A stretch of DNA of 64,000 bases, from contig NZ_VOMB01000017.1 of NCBI RefSeq assembly GCF_019050325.1, positions 39,465-103,464 on the forward strand, in the 5' to 3' direction. This DNA comes from [Mycobacterium] fortunisiensis. Lineage in GTDB: Bacteria > Actinomycetota > Actinomycetes > Mycobacteriales > Mycobacteriaceae. Below the pieces are notes generated by a model, which had not been told where the DNA came from, did not search any database, and saw only the letters and a list, made by a program, of their open reading frames with translations. Below, one piece after another: positions 44,860-52,902 of the stretch. Position 1 is the first letter of the stretch. Each line of letters starts with the position of its first letter. The translations under genes were made by a program, and so were the position numbers.

Positions 44860-44875
44860 TGAAGGGTTTCTCGTT

Positions 44876-45223
44876 ATGACGGACACGTTGGACCGGGCAG
44901 TCGAAGCCACTGAGATTGTCGATGCCTTGAAACCGTTCGGCGTCACGCAGGTCGACGTCGCTACAGTAACGCAGGTCTCTGACCGGGCCGTGCGGGGCTG
45001 GCGAACCGGCGACATCCGCCCTGACCGGTACGATCGGCTCGCGCAGCTCCGTGACCTCGTCCTCCTGCTCTCAGACTCATTGACTGCCCGAGGCGTCGGC
45101 CAGTGGCTGCATGCCAAGAATCGCCTCCTGGACGGCGAACGCCCTATTGACCTGCTTGCTGAGGAGCGCTACGAGGAGGTACGCGGCGCGGCCGAATCCT
45201 TCATCGACGGCTCCTACGTGTGA
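44876..45223 (+). CDS. Xre/MbcA/ParS-type antitoxin
   Basis: The 115-residue protein has an N-terminal Xre-like HTH (VDVATVTQVSDRAVRGWRTGDIRPDRY) and a C-terminal toxin-binding domain of the DUF2384 type (LLLSDSLTARGVGQWLHAKNRLLDGERPIDLL). It resembles MbcA of M. tuberculosis, which neutralises the NAD-degrading toxin MbcT. The ribosome site is GAAGGG. It overlaps the toxin gene by 4 nt, and the upstream repeat array is its likely operator. Confidence 0.9.
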   Translation: MTDTLDRAVEATEIVDALKPFGVTQVDVATVTQVSDRAVRGWRTGDIRPDRYDRLAQLRDLVLLLSDSLTARGVGQWLHAKNRLLDGERPIDLLAEERYEEVRGAAESFIDGSYV

Positions 45224-45843
45224 CGCTCGCCGACGCGGTCGCGACCGCACCACGCCGCAAGCTGACCGGGAAATACTGGCACCAGGGCTCAACGCGACAC
45301 CCCCTCGTATCCTGCACCGACCCCGCCGGAGGGCCTGGCCGTTACCATCGAACCGGCGACCCAGGTGTCTGGTACGCCTCAAGCCGGGAGCAAGGTGCGT
45401 GGGCTGAGCTCTTCCGTCACTTCATCGACGAAGGTATCGATCCGTTCGAGATTCGACGCCGCGTCGGCCGCGTGTCGGTCGACCTCCAGGTACTTGACCT
45501 CACCGACGAGGAGACCCGCTCGCATCTAAATGTGAACGAGGCAGACCTCGTCTCAGACGACTATGCCACCACCCAAGCGATCGCAGCGGTCGCCCGCGAC
45601 GCCGGCTTTGACGCCGTACTGGCCCCAGCAGCCGCACTACCCGGTTGTGAGACACTCGCCGTGTTCGTTCACGCTTTGCCCCGCGTCGATGCCGCACGAT
45701 CAGAGGTCCGTCAACCTCCTCCACGGCTCGTCGACCTTCTTGCGGTAATCCGACCTCACGCGAACGTGCCCGACACGGTGCGTCGACTACTCAAGACGCT
45801 GGAACGAGTTGGAGCTGAAGAGATTCGGCGCCGACGCCGCTAA
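45220..45843 (+). CDS. RES-domain toxin (MbcT-like)
   Basis: The 207-residue RES protein belongs to the family of NAD+ phosphorylases/NADases. The Arg region (GRYHRTGDPGVWYASS) and Glu region (GAWAELFRHF) are clear. At the third catalytic position, Ser in MbcT-type proteins (approximately DDWSGCQA), this protein reads DDYATTQA, so the Ser may be replaced by Ala or Thr. Whether it is active is therefore open. It is co-translated with the antitoxin and followed by gene-poor DNA. Confidence 0.87.
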   Translation: MTLADAVATAPRRKLTGKYWHQGSTRHPLVSCTDPAGGPGRYHRTGDPGVWYASSREQGAWAELFRHFIDEGIDPFEIRRRVGRVSVDLQVLDLTDEETRSHLNVNEADLVSDDYATTQAIAAVARDAGFDAVLAPAAALPGCETLAVFVHALPRVDAARSEVRQPPPRLVDLLAVIRPHANVPDTVRRLLKTLERVGAEEIRRRRR

Positions 45844-46169
45844 CTGGCCGATGCTTCCCGCCGACCGCGAGCTCCAGCAAACCAACATGTCTCGAAACCT
45901 TGCAGGGGCGCGCGGGGGGATCGGGCCACATCCAGGGAATCAGCGCCTCTCCCCTGCCCCATCTCGGCCGATGCGCCGCTGAGTAGTGGAGGAATACGGC
46001 GGAATCGAATATGGCCGGTTACCAGTACAATACACCGTATTGCACTGCCACCCAAAGGGTTCTCGCCTACCGCAGGCAAAACACAGAGCTGCCACTGCTA
46101 ACCGCTGCGCTGCAGCGTGTTTCACTGACGTCGTTTCGCAACCGGCGTGTTTCGCTTGCCTCCAAGCGG
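45844..46169. other. gene-free stretch with repeat copy 1
   Basis: About 326 nt between the RES toxin and the leftward PIN toxin. No convincing frame. It carries the first copy of a 65-bp dispersed repeat and a perfect CAATAC-N3-GTATTG palindrome (46029-46043). Confidence 0.55.
45989..46053. repeat. 65-bp dispersed repeat, copy 1
   Basis: It begins GAGGAATACGGCGGA and matches 47821-47885 in about 52 of 65 positions without gaps. The first 38 positions are almost identical. A shorter inverted match (GGAGGAATACGGCG) occurs near 51464-51477. Confidence 0.65.
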
Positions 46170-46598
46170 TTACGGCGTTGCCAAATCCCACGGATTGATG
46201 AGTTCGACGCCGGTGTCCACGAAGTCACTGACGTTGCGCGTCGCAAGCCCGGCGTTCCAGTTGCGGCAAATTGCGGCAATCTGGCCGTCGGCCATACTGA
46301 TCTGGAGCCCGCTACGCTCCCGGTCAGCAACGATATCTGCATAGTGGGTTGCAGCCGGCGCATCGAACGGCAAAATCCTGTCCCGGAAATCCTCCGCCAG
46401 CAGTCCGTCAACCTTTGCGCGAAGCTCACGTCTACGACGCCCATTCGGCAATCGGGCGACGCCGTATAGCAGTTCAGCCGCGGTCACAGCAGTCAGCAAT
46501 ACGTCGGACACATCCAAACTGTCGACCCAACTAGTGACGCCAGGTTCCGGTGCTGGGCGCATCAGCTCCGAAATGACGTTGGTATCCAAGACGATCAT
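46170..46598 (-). CDS. vapC: PIN-domain toxin (FitB/VapC type)
   Basis: The 142-residue PIN RNase has the acidic quartet of the family in recognisable motifs: LDTNVISELMR (Asp near residue 5), TAAELLYG (Glu), SMADGQIAAI (Asp) and ATRNVSDF (final Asp). Motif TNVISELMRP is typical of the FitB subgroup. VapC toxins cleave tRNA or rRNA. It starts in a 4-nt overlap (ATGA) with its antitoxin gene. All catalytic positions appear intact. Confidence 0.9.
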   Translation of the reverse strand: MIVLDTNVISELMRPAPEPGVTSWVDSLDVSDVLLTAVTAAELLYGVARLPNGRRRRELRAKVDGLLAEDFRDRILPFDAPAATHYADIVADRERSGLQISMADGQIAAICRNWNAGLATRNVSDFVDTGVELINPWDLATP

Positions 46599-46840
46599 TC
46601 GTCAAGGACCGCAGCACGTGGACGCTCGGTTCGGCTGGGCAGGTCAAGCTCCACCCCCCCGGTTCCGGAGAAGCGCTGCCGAATCCGCGTCGCCATCCCT
46701 GGACCGCCCACAGGGCGTTCCAATGCCATGCGCAAGATCTCACGCACCTCGGATTCCATCGACCGGCCGTGCTCTGCTGCACGAACGCGTAGTGCGGCTT
46801 TGAGTTCGTCATCGAGACCACGAATTGTCAAGGTCGCCAT
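46595..46840 (-). CDS. vapB: FitA-type ribbon-helix-helix antitoxin
   Basis: This 81-residue antitoxin has an N-terminal ribbon-helix-helix (LTIRGLDDELKAALRVRAAEHGRSMESEVREILR), the FitA pattern, and a C-terminal toxin-binding tail. It is placed before the toxin in the operon. ATG 46840 is the only reasonable start. Confidence 0.9.
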   Translation of the reverse strand: MATLTIRGLDDELKAALRVRAAEHGRSMESEVREILRMALERPVGGPGMATRIRQRFSGTGGVELDLPSRTERPRAAVLDE

Positions 46841-47057
46841 CAGTCACCCCTTCACCCACCGCTTGCATTGCAATCAATGCTAGCAGCCTGCCGGCAATTG
46901 GCGCGATCTTCCATGCAGCAAACTCCACGCACAGCCACTCGTATAGGACCGATGATTGAATCGACCACCAGTAAAGCACTGCATATCATGTTGCCCGACA
47001 ATCCTTTTCGTTGCCGAGACGGGGCCGCCGCACAGATCTGATGGGACAGCTCAGCGC

Positions 47058-47369
47058 TCATAGGTCGAGGACGACGCGGAGAGCTGCATCGACACGGCGC
47101 ATTTCGTCGAAGCTCAGGAACCCGACGCTCTTACCCAACCTACCCGGATCGACCGCTGCAGCCTGCTCCGCAAGCACCCGGGTGTTCACGCCGCCAATTT
47201 CCACCTCAGGCCGGAAGCTGGCAGCACGAGCCGACGTGGACGTTGGCGCCATCAGCCAGGTCGACAGCGGCAATTGATCTGACTGGACGACTACGGCGTA
47301 TCGGGATCCGGACTGCTCGTGGCCGCGATTCCCCCGCGGGGCATTCAGCCGAAAAATCTCACCACGCAC
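47058..47369 (-). CDS. mazF: MazF/PemK-family endoribonuclease toxin
   Basis: GTG 47369 gives 103 residues: VRGEIFRLNAPRG at the start, then HEQSGSRYAVVVQSDQL, a Thr/Ser strand (MAPTSTSARAASFRPEV), QAAAVDPGRL and a C-terminal FDEMRRVDAALRVVLDL. This is the PemK/MazF order. MazF enzymes cut single-stranded RNA at short motifs. It overlaps the antitoxin gene by 11 nt. Upstream in-frame extension is unlikely to be translated. Confidence 0.87.
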   Translation of the reverse strand: MRGEIFRLNAPRGNRGHEQSGSRYAVVVQSDQLPLSTWLMAPTSTSARAASFRPEVEIGGVNTRVLAEQAAAVDPGRLGKSVGFLSFDEMRRVDAALRVVLDL

Positions 47370-47592
47370 GCAGCGTCTCCATATCGCGCAACACCTGCAT
47401 GGCCTCAGCACGGTCTGACTCGTCTTCGGCAAGCCTTTCCGCCTCGGCGCGAATCGCCGCACCAGCCTTCCGTCGTGCGGCGTCGATAAGTGCAGACCGT
47501 ACGGCCGCAGACACCGCCGTACCATCTTTAGTCAACACCTCCAGCGCCTTTGAGGTGTCCTCGTCCGGACGGAAGGTAATCGTGTCAGCCAT
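47359..47592 (-). CDS. mazE: MazE-type antitoxin
   Basis: The 77-residue partner of the toxin begins ADTITFRPDEDTSKALEVLTKDG, a ribbon-helix-helix-like start found in mycobacterial MazE antitoxins. An Ala/Arg/Glu-rich helix and an acidic-aromatic tail (VLRDMETLRAW) for toxin binding follow. ATG 47592. The 30 nt upstream are AT-rich compared with the surroundings and may hold the operator. Confidence 0.85.
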   Translation of the reverse strand: MADTITFRPDEDTSKALEVLTKDGTAVSAAVRSALIDAARRKAGAAIRAEAERLAEDESDRAEAMQVLRDMETLRAW

Positions 47593-47923
47593 GCCAACAG
47601 TGTACGACGTTTTGTAAGACAGTGGCCCGCAACTAGGTGAACGGCGTTATCGCGCGACAGCGACACTAGCGCCTACCCGTCGACAGGCCTCACGGTTCTG
47701 CAGCAAACAGATCGAACCGCATCCGACCCTTGTCCGACATCGCGCGCAACAGCCCCACGTCACTACGGCGATTCCGGGGTTCCGCTCGGCCCAGTGGACT
47801 TGCGGCGCCAGTCCGTCGGCGAGGAATACGGCGGACTCGAATATGGCGGGATACCAGTAACGTACGCGCTATTGCGCTGTTGCCCAACGCCTTTCAACTG
47901 CGGCGGTCGGCGGCATCCAGTCT
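47593..47923. other. gene-free stretch with repeat copy 2
   Basis: About 331 nt between mazE and the next vapC. No convincing frame. It includes the second copy of the 65-bp repeat. A minus-strand frame at 47690-47887 reads through the repeat and shares the string RRIP with the corresponding frame at copy 1, which reflects the repeat rather than a gene. Confidence 0.55.
47821..47885. repeat. 65-bp dispersed repeat, copy 2
   Basis: Same orientation as copy 1 at 45989-46053, about 80 percent identical, 1.8 kb away. The central palindrome of copy 1 is not preserved here. Confidence 0.65.
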
Positions 47924-48349
47924 TTAGTGGTCCGGGTGAGTAACCACACGAAGGTCCAGCTGAGGTATCCCGGAGAAATCATCCGGGTTGCACGTGTACA
48001 ACGGCACACCGTGTGCGACGGCGCTGGCCGCAATGAGCGCGTCATAGGCCCGCGCGGCCGGTTTGCGGCCCGAAGTGCGCAACGCGGCAGCGACACCCCC
48101 AAATGCCCGAGCACTCTCTGCGCCGAACGGAAGGACCTCGAAATCTGCCTCTGCCTGCTGCAGGTGTTGCTGACGCGCGCTACGTTCCGCATCCGTCCGC
48201 GCGACATGCGGTCCCACAGACAGCTCAGCGAGGGTGATCGCACTGATCACGGACTCGTTTGGCAGCTCGTCCGGATCCGCCAGGCGCCCCAGCAGAATCA
48301 CAGTGGACGTGTCGAGCATGCCTCTTGACTGGTCGACTGATCCTGTCAC
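47924..48349 (-). CDS. vapC: PIN-domain toxin VapC
   Basis: The 141-residue PIN RNase starts at GTG 48349 in a 4-nt overlap with its antitoxin. The acidic positions are present: MLDTSTVILL, ITLAELSVGPH, AYDALIAASA and CNPDDF. The last motif, TCNPDDFSGIPQLDL, is typical of Phd-linked mycobacterial VapCs. An internal ATG at 48319 is an alternative start that would trim ten residues. It appears intact and is a useful reference for the broken paralogue at 49374. Confidence 0.9.
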   Translation of the reverse strand: MTGSVDQSRGMLDTSTVILLGRLADPDELPNESVISAITLAELSVGPHVARTDAERSARQQHLQQAEADFEVLPFGAESARAFGGVAAALRTSGRKPAARAYDALIAASAVAHGVPLYTCNPDDFSGIPQLDLRVVTHPDH

Positions 48350-48585
48350 AGGGCTGGATCCATCACACTGTCCACATCCGAACGCAATGTTTCCACGTCC
48401 ACGCGCGGCAGGTTTCGGCGACGACGAATCAGTTCAGTTGGACTGACACTACGACGCGGCAGCGGGCTCAGCTCAGCGACCGCCTCACCATCACGCGTCA
48501 CCACGATCCGTTCACCGCGCTCCACTCTGCGCAGTACTTCGCCACCGTGGTTGCGCAGGTCGCGGACGGTCACTACCTCGGTCAT
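48346..48585 (-). CDS. vapB: Phd/YefM-type antitoxin VapB
   Basis: The 79-residue Phd-fold antitoxin has TVRDLRNHGGEVLRRVERGERIVVTRDGEAVAELSP, the standard N-terminal DNA-binding and dimerisation domain. A basic-to-acidic tail ends in the toxin-binding segment (RVDVETLRSDVDSVMDPAL). It precedes and overlaps vapC. Confidence 0.9.
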   Translation of the reverse strand: MTEVVTVRDLRNHGGEVLRRVERGERIVVTRDGEAVAELSPLPRRSVSPTELIRRRRNLPRVDVETLRSDVDSVMDPAL

Positions 48586-49114
48586 GCAGCGATCGTATCA
48601 CCGGTGAGACATGTCTGCGTTGGCCAACAGCTAAACACGTTCGATGGGTTGTCGTCCATTCCGCAACGACCGACCGCGTCGAAGGAACTCGTTGCTCACG
48701 TTCCCGCTCCCCTGTGTCGATTACGCTGAGGCAAGCTCACGATCGGTTCACCTGAACGAGTCGAAGTGCAAACGCGCATAGAGAACGCGATCGGTGCGCC
48801 GGCCGGCCCGTACGGTCGTGCCACCGATGAATCCTTTGGCTTACTGCATCCGGGGCACGGCAATGATTGCCTGATCGCCCCCTCTGATGGATAAAACACA
48901 ACACTTGAGACCGCTCACGCGCCTGCCGTCTCAAACGTCCTGGCGTCCCCAAAAGTATTCCTTGCCAGATCAATTGAGGCTGGACAGTTCTGAGTGACCG
49001 TCCGTCGCCCGGCGCTCCCGGTATAAAGCGACGTTCCACGCAACTGCGGCCTGATGCGGCGCCTTCGGCGTTTGGAAACGCGCAGAGTGTGCATGTGGTA
49101 CTACGCTGTGGCAC
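48586..49114. other. gene-free stretch between two vapBC loci
   Basis: About 529 nt between divergent antitoxin genes. No complete gene is supported. A start-less fragment on the plus strand (48730-48894) has protein-like composition (GKLTIGSPERVEVQTRIEN, then LLHPGHGNDCLIAP) and may be the remains of a lost gene. Confidence 0.5.
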
Positions 49115-49384
49115 ATGGTGGCGCAACGCGAAGTAAGCCAACGCGATCTACGCATGCGCTCCAAGGAGATCATGGACGCCGTCGAGCGCGGCGACTCCTT
49201 TACGGTTACCCGTGATGGACATCAGATCGGCGAGCTGGTCCCCTTGCCCCGACGGCGTCGATTCGTCTCGCGCGCCGAATTTGCCCGAGGGTCGCAACTG
49301 GCACCGCCGATCGACGTCGCCGCCTTCCGGGCCGACCAAGACGCCGCCTACGAGCATGCCTTGAGTGACCCCTATGCCCGCTGA
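49115..49384 (+). CDS. vapB: Phd/YefM-type antitoxin VapB of a broken module
   Basis: The 89-residue protein has VSQRDLRMRSKEIMDAVERGDSFTVTRDGHQIGELVPL, the Phd-fold domain, and a tail RGSQLAPPIDVAAFRADQDAAY. It is related in layout to the antitoxin at 48346-48585 but is on the other strand. The frame is intact although its toxin is not, so the antitoxin may persist alone. Confidence 0.88.
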   Translation: MVAQREVSQRDLRMRSKEIMDAVERGDSFTVTRDGHQIGELVPLPRRRRFVSRAEFARGSQLAPPIDVAAFRADQDAAYEHALSDPYAR

Positions 49385-49807
49385 TCCACAACGCGGCCTA
49401 CTCGACACGAATATCTTGATCCTGCGCCACGCGATCGACCCTGACCAACTTCCTGATGAAATGGCTATCAGTGTCATCACGTTGGCCGGACTCTCCGCAG
49501 ACGTACACCTGGTGAGCGGCGACGACGCGCAGGCCGTCGAGGAGCGCGCTCGCCGTGCCGATGTGCTGCAGCGGACCGAGAACGAGTTCGACCCCATTCC
49601 GTTCGAGACAGAGGCCGCGCGGGCATTCGGGCGCATCAGCGCCGCAGTCAAGGCCCGGGTTGGACTCCCCGGCGGAGGGTAGCCGACCTCATGATCACGG
49701 CGATCGCGGCCGCCGGGCAGCTGCCCCTCTACACCACCAACCCCGACGATTTCGACGGATTAGACGGCATCATCAGGATCGTTCCGGTGCGGCGTCCGGC
49801 TTTGTAG
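49374..49807 (+). pseudogene. vapC: PIN-domain toxin VapC, frameshifted
   Basis: The first frame (ATG 49374 or GTG 49365) runs RGLLDTNILILRHAID to AAVKARVGLPGGG and stops at 49682. The missing C-terminus continues in another frame: TPRRRVADLMITAIAAAG, then LPLYTTNPDDFDGLDGI, to a TAG at 49807. Loss of one base near 49667 (GTTGG-ACT) explains it. The Glu motif, normally TLAELS, reads TLAGLS here, so a catalytic acid is also lost. The toxin is almost certainly dead. Confidence 0.88.
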
Positions 49808-49978
49808 CTGGAATCCCCAGCCGGCTTCATTCGAAATCGCCTACACCACCGTTAGCTAGAGATTTTCCGGGACCGTGAAGGCGCAGAGGTACGGCGGTGC
49901 ATCAGTCGGCCACGCACGGTCTGACCACTCAAAGCGGCCCGACTGCTCGGGGGGCACCACCGGGGTGGACACTGTGGC

Positions 49979-50530
49979 ATGGCCCTTTCTGCAACAGTAT
50001 TCAAAGTCGAACTTGGCGTCTCCGATGTCGATCACGGCTACTACGCCGATCACACACTGACCGTAGCCCGTCATCCCAGTGAGACCGACGAGCGGATGGT
50101 GGTGCGGTTGTTGGCGTTTGGGCTGCGCGCACACCGACTCAGCGACGTCGACGGTGAGTTGGCATTCGGGGCGGGCCTGTCCACCCCTGGCGTACCGGAC
50201 TTGCGGCTCACCGACTACACCGGCCGGGTCCTGGAGTGGATCAACGTTGGCCAGCCCGACGAACGCGTCTTGGGCAAGGCGGCCAGCCAGGCCGACCAGG
50301 TGCTGCTGTTCCCGTTCGCCGCCGGCGTGGCCACCTGGTGGCGCACCGTCGGCCCCAAAGTGGCCGGGCTGCCGAACCTGTCGGTGGTGCAGATACCGCA
50401 CGCACCGGTGCAGCAACTGGCCCAGACTGTCAATCGACGGCTCTCGGCGCAGGTGATGGTGATCGAAGGTCAGGTGACGATGACCGTAGGCGGAGTCGAC
50501 GTCACCTTCACGCCCGAGCCATTGCAGTGA
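49979..50530 (+). CDS. YaeQ-family protein
   Basis: This 183-residue protein matches YaeQ: ALSATVFKVELGVSDVDHGYYADHTLTVARHPSETDERM at the start, LSTPGVPDLRLTDYTGRVLEWINVGQPDERVL in the middle, with conserved acidic residues (PDL, EWI, GQPD) resembling a PD-(D/E)XK nuclease-like core. E. coli YaeQ compensates for RfaH loss, but the biochemical role is unknown. It may be cargo of the island. Confidence 0.88.
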   Translation: MALSATVFKVELGVSDVDHGYYADHTLTVARHPSETDERMVVRLLAFGLRAHRLSDVDGELAFGAGLSTPGVPDLRLTDYTGRVLEWINVGQPDERVLGKAASQADQVLLFPFAAGVATWWRTVGPKVAGLPNLSVVQIPHAPVQQLAQTVNRRLSAQVMVIEGQVTMTVGGVDVTFTPEPLQ

Positions 50531-50626
50531 ACGTCTGAGCCCGGAGGCGAAAAGGCGAGGTTACCAGCAGCACCCGACATACGACACACTTGTTAACACG
50601 TTGTTCCCCACCATAATTCGCTGCCG

Positions 50627-51430
50627 TCACCGGTCGCTCGTGATTCGCCCCAGTAGGTCGTGTTCGAGGAAATCTCGGAAGATTCGCGCAAGATTCCTCG
50701 CGTTTGCGTCGGAGCAATCACCGAGTCGGTTTCCGAGTTGAAAGGCCTCGTTGATCACGGCCCGCCGGGGCAGCTCAGCACGGACCTCGTCGCCAAATTC
50801 CGCGTGTACCCGTTCCCTGATCGACTCGTCGATGCCGTTTCTACGGTCGAAACCGGACAAAACTACACCACCCCACTTGAGTGGATGTGTTCGCTGGATA
50901 CGCTCAACTCTGTCACGGGCCTCGCGGGCTTTGCGTACCGCATCAAGGGTCGGTGTGATGGGCGCGTACGCAACATCACCGAGTTGCATGGCCAGGGCTT
51001 CCAGAGAGCCAGTGCGGCCGCCGGTGTCGATCAAAACAACCTCATAGCGGCCGAAGATGCCGGCAGCGTCAAAGATGGCCCGCAACAATCCGGTGTCCGG
51101 CACGCCGAAGCCCGCAACACGACCTAGGGAAGCACCCGCAGGCAGCAAATCGATACCGGGCCATCTAGTTTCAATGATCTCCTCATCGATTCGTTTCGCG
51201 CCCTTGTCCGGATTTCCCCAAAAACTGATATCGGCATCCTCGAGCACCGAACCCAAGCCGGTCGAATGCTGCGACACCCCAAAGTGATTAGACAGATTTC
51301 GCTCTGGGTCTGCGTCGACTAACAACGCGGAGATCCCCGCCCTCGAGGCCTCCCCCGCCAGCATCATCTGCCATAGCGTTTTCGCTGTTCCGCCCTTACC
51401 TGAAAGCACCAGCACCGAAACAGCTACCAC
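50627..51430 (-). CDS. ParA/Soj-like ATPase, orphan
   Basis: The 267-residue deviant Walker ATPase has KGGTAKT (12-18), Walker A' VLLVDADPERNLS and Walker B-like VVLIDTGGRTG. The C-terminal half is helical. ParA-type proteins form ATP dimers on DNA and move plasmids, chromosomes or protein clusters. No parB gene or clear centromere repeats are adjacent, so its partner is unknown. It could be a plasmid or integrative-element relic. GTG 51430 has GAGG upstream. Confidence 0.85.
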   Translation of the reverse strand: MVAVSVLVLSGKGGTAKTLWQMMLAGEASRAGISALLVDADPERNLSNHFGVSQHSTGLGSVLEDADISFWGNPDKGAKRIDEEIIETRWPGIDLLPAGASLGRVAGFGVPDTGLLRAIFDAAGIFGRYEVVLIDTGGRTGSLEALAMQLGDVAYAPITPTLDAVRKAREARDRVERIQRTHPLKWGGVVLSGFDRRNGIDESIRERVHAEFGDEVRAELPRRAVINEAFQLGNRLGDCSDANARNLARIFRDFLEHDLLGRITSDR

Positions 51431-51553
51431 TGCGAGCCTCTATGTAATGCCTGACTCACCTCGCCGTATTCCTCCATAGTGTTCGTGCTGTTGCCAGACA
51501 CCGCGCGTTCTCACCTTATATGTCGAACAGCGGATATCCGTCGTCACCCGCGC

Positions 51554-52838
51554 TCAAACCACGGCAAGAATTGCCTCAGCTGCGGCCTCGCCGCTTTCCA
51601 CCGCACCTTCCATAAAGCCGGGTCTGGTGCTTCGCTCGGATCCCGCTAGGTACACGCAGCTGGTGAAATGTGGTAATGAGCAACGAAACTCGTCGAATCG
51701 CCCAGGTAGGAAATGGCCATAAGTCCCGCGCGCGAAAGGGTCTTGCGCCCAAGTCACCAGTTCCGCATGCGCGACATCGTACGGTTTCACGCCGAATCCG
51801 TCGCAGAGATCGTCGATCACCGAGGGCAGGTCCGACGCGGTGATGTCAGGGGCGGCCAATCCGTACAACACGCTTCCCGCCGACCAACCCTGACGAACCA
51901 CCGAACCACCGAACCACCGAACCACCGACAAAGCCTGTGGACCTGAGCATTCCGCGGCGATGTACAACGGCGGCAACCTTGGTCGCTTGTCCAAAGCGGA
52001 GAGCACTGTTGACATTGCCAATCCACGCCGGCAGTTGCGGCGCGAACTCGATCACATCGAGGATCGGCGCCGGGACTGCCAGCACCACCTGGTCGCCCTC
52101 GAAAACCTCATTGCGGACCGTCCGAACTGCGACGCCGTCGGCGTCGTGTTCCACGCACACCACCGCGCTGTCCACCAGCACTGGTGGGAGCCGATCCGCG
52201 AGGTGAGCACACAACGCTCCCGCTCCTTCGACGATGAAGTCGGTGAGGCCGAATCCATCGAGAAGGAACAGAAACCCATTCCCTTCACCACCGATGAGTT
52301 CCGCAAACGCCAACAGAGACACCTCACCAGGATCGGCTCCCCCGAATATCTCCCCGATCAAAGTGTCCGTTGTCGGGCGCAGTGGCCCATTTAGGCCGAT
52401 ACCGTCCAGCCACTCACGCACAGACCGCGCATCCTGGTCCCCAGCTCCGTGATCTTCTCCAGCTGCGGCACGAACTGCTGCAAGACTGTTGGAACCCAAC
52501 GTCATCCGGACAAATGCGCGAAGGTCACGAAAAGCACCAACCGACGCCAAACGCCCATCGACGGCATTTTCACGTCTCAGCCGCGCGGTGCCAGACCAAA
52601 GACGTGTTCGCGCAAGGTGCAACCCGGCGTTGGCAACCAACTTTCGCATCCGTCTGTGCGGGCGGGACAGAAACTGGCCGCCCAGCTCGATGACGGTGCC
52701 GTCAACCAGACGCGAACGCGACCGTCCACCGATCTCGTCACGGGCTTCCAGCAGCTCCACCTCGCAGCCGGCATCGGCCAGACGAACAGCGGCGCACAAT
52801 CCCGCCAGGCCAGCACCCACCACGATGACCTTCGTCAT
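51554..52838 (-). pseudogene. flavin amine oxidase-like gene interrupted at an 8-bp repeat
   Basis: ATG 52838 begins KVIVVGAGLAGLCAAVRLADAGCEVELLEARDEIGGRSRS, the FAD-binding start of flavin-dependent amine oxidases. The first frame runs to about RWFGGSSGLVGGKRVV and stops. The C-terminal FAD/substrate half (GWSAGSVLYGLAAPD, then CVYLAGSERSTRPGFMEGAVESGEAAAEAIL) is in another frame and ends at 51554. The break falls in four copies of an 8-bp unit. Two or five copies would restore one continuous frame of about 423-431 residues. Confidence 0.88.
51895..51926. repeat. four tandem copies of GAACCACC inside the oxidase gene
   Basis: Exact 8-bp units occur at 51895, 51903, 51911 and 51919. On the coding strand the unit is GGTGGTTC. 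Because 8 is not a multiple of 3, each copy gained or lost changes the reading frame. Confidence 0.95.
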
Positions 52839-52902
52839 CAACCCATTACATACCACGGTGACAACAAGGTGGGGCTGCTTGGGAGCTACCGAGTAGCCGG
52901 CG

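Noticed and set aside
47690..47887. minus-strand frame of 65 codons
   Set aside because: It reads through the dispersed 65-bp repeat and shares only that with the frame at 45840-46079. No other coding support.
48730..48894. start-less 54-codon fragment with protein-like composition
   Set aside because: No start codon, ribosome site or recognisable family. Recorded only in the gap description.
51895..51926. tandem GAACCACC units considered as a CRISPR or origin iteron array
   Set aside because: Units are only 8 bp, contiguous without spacers and lie inside a coding sequence.
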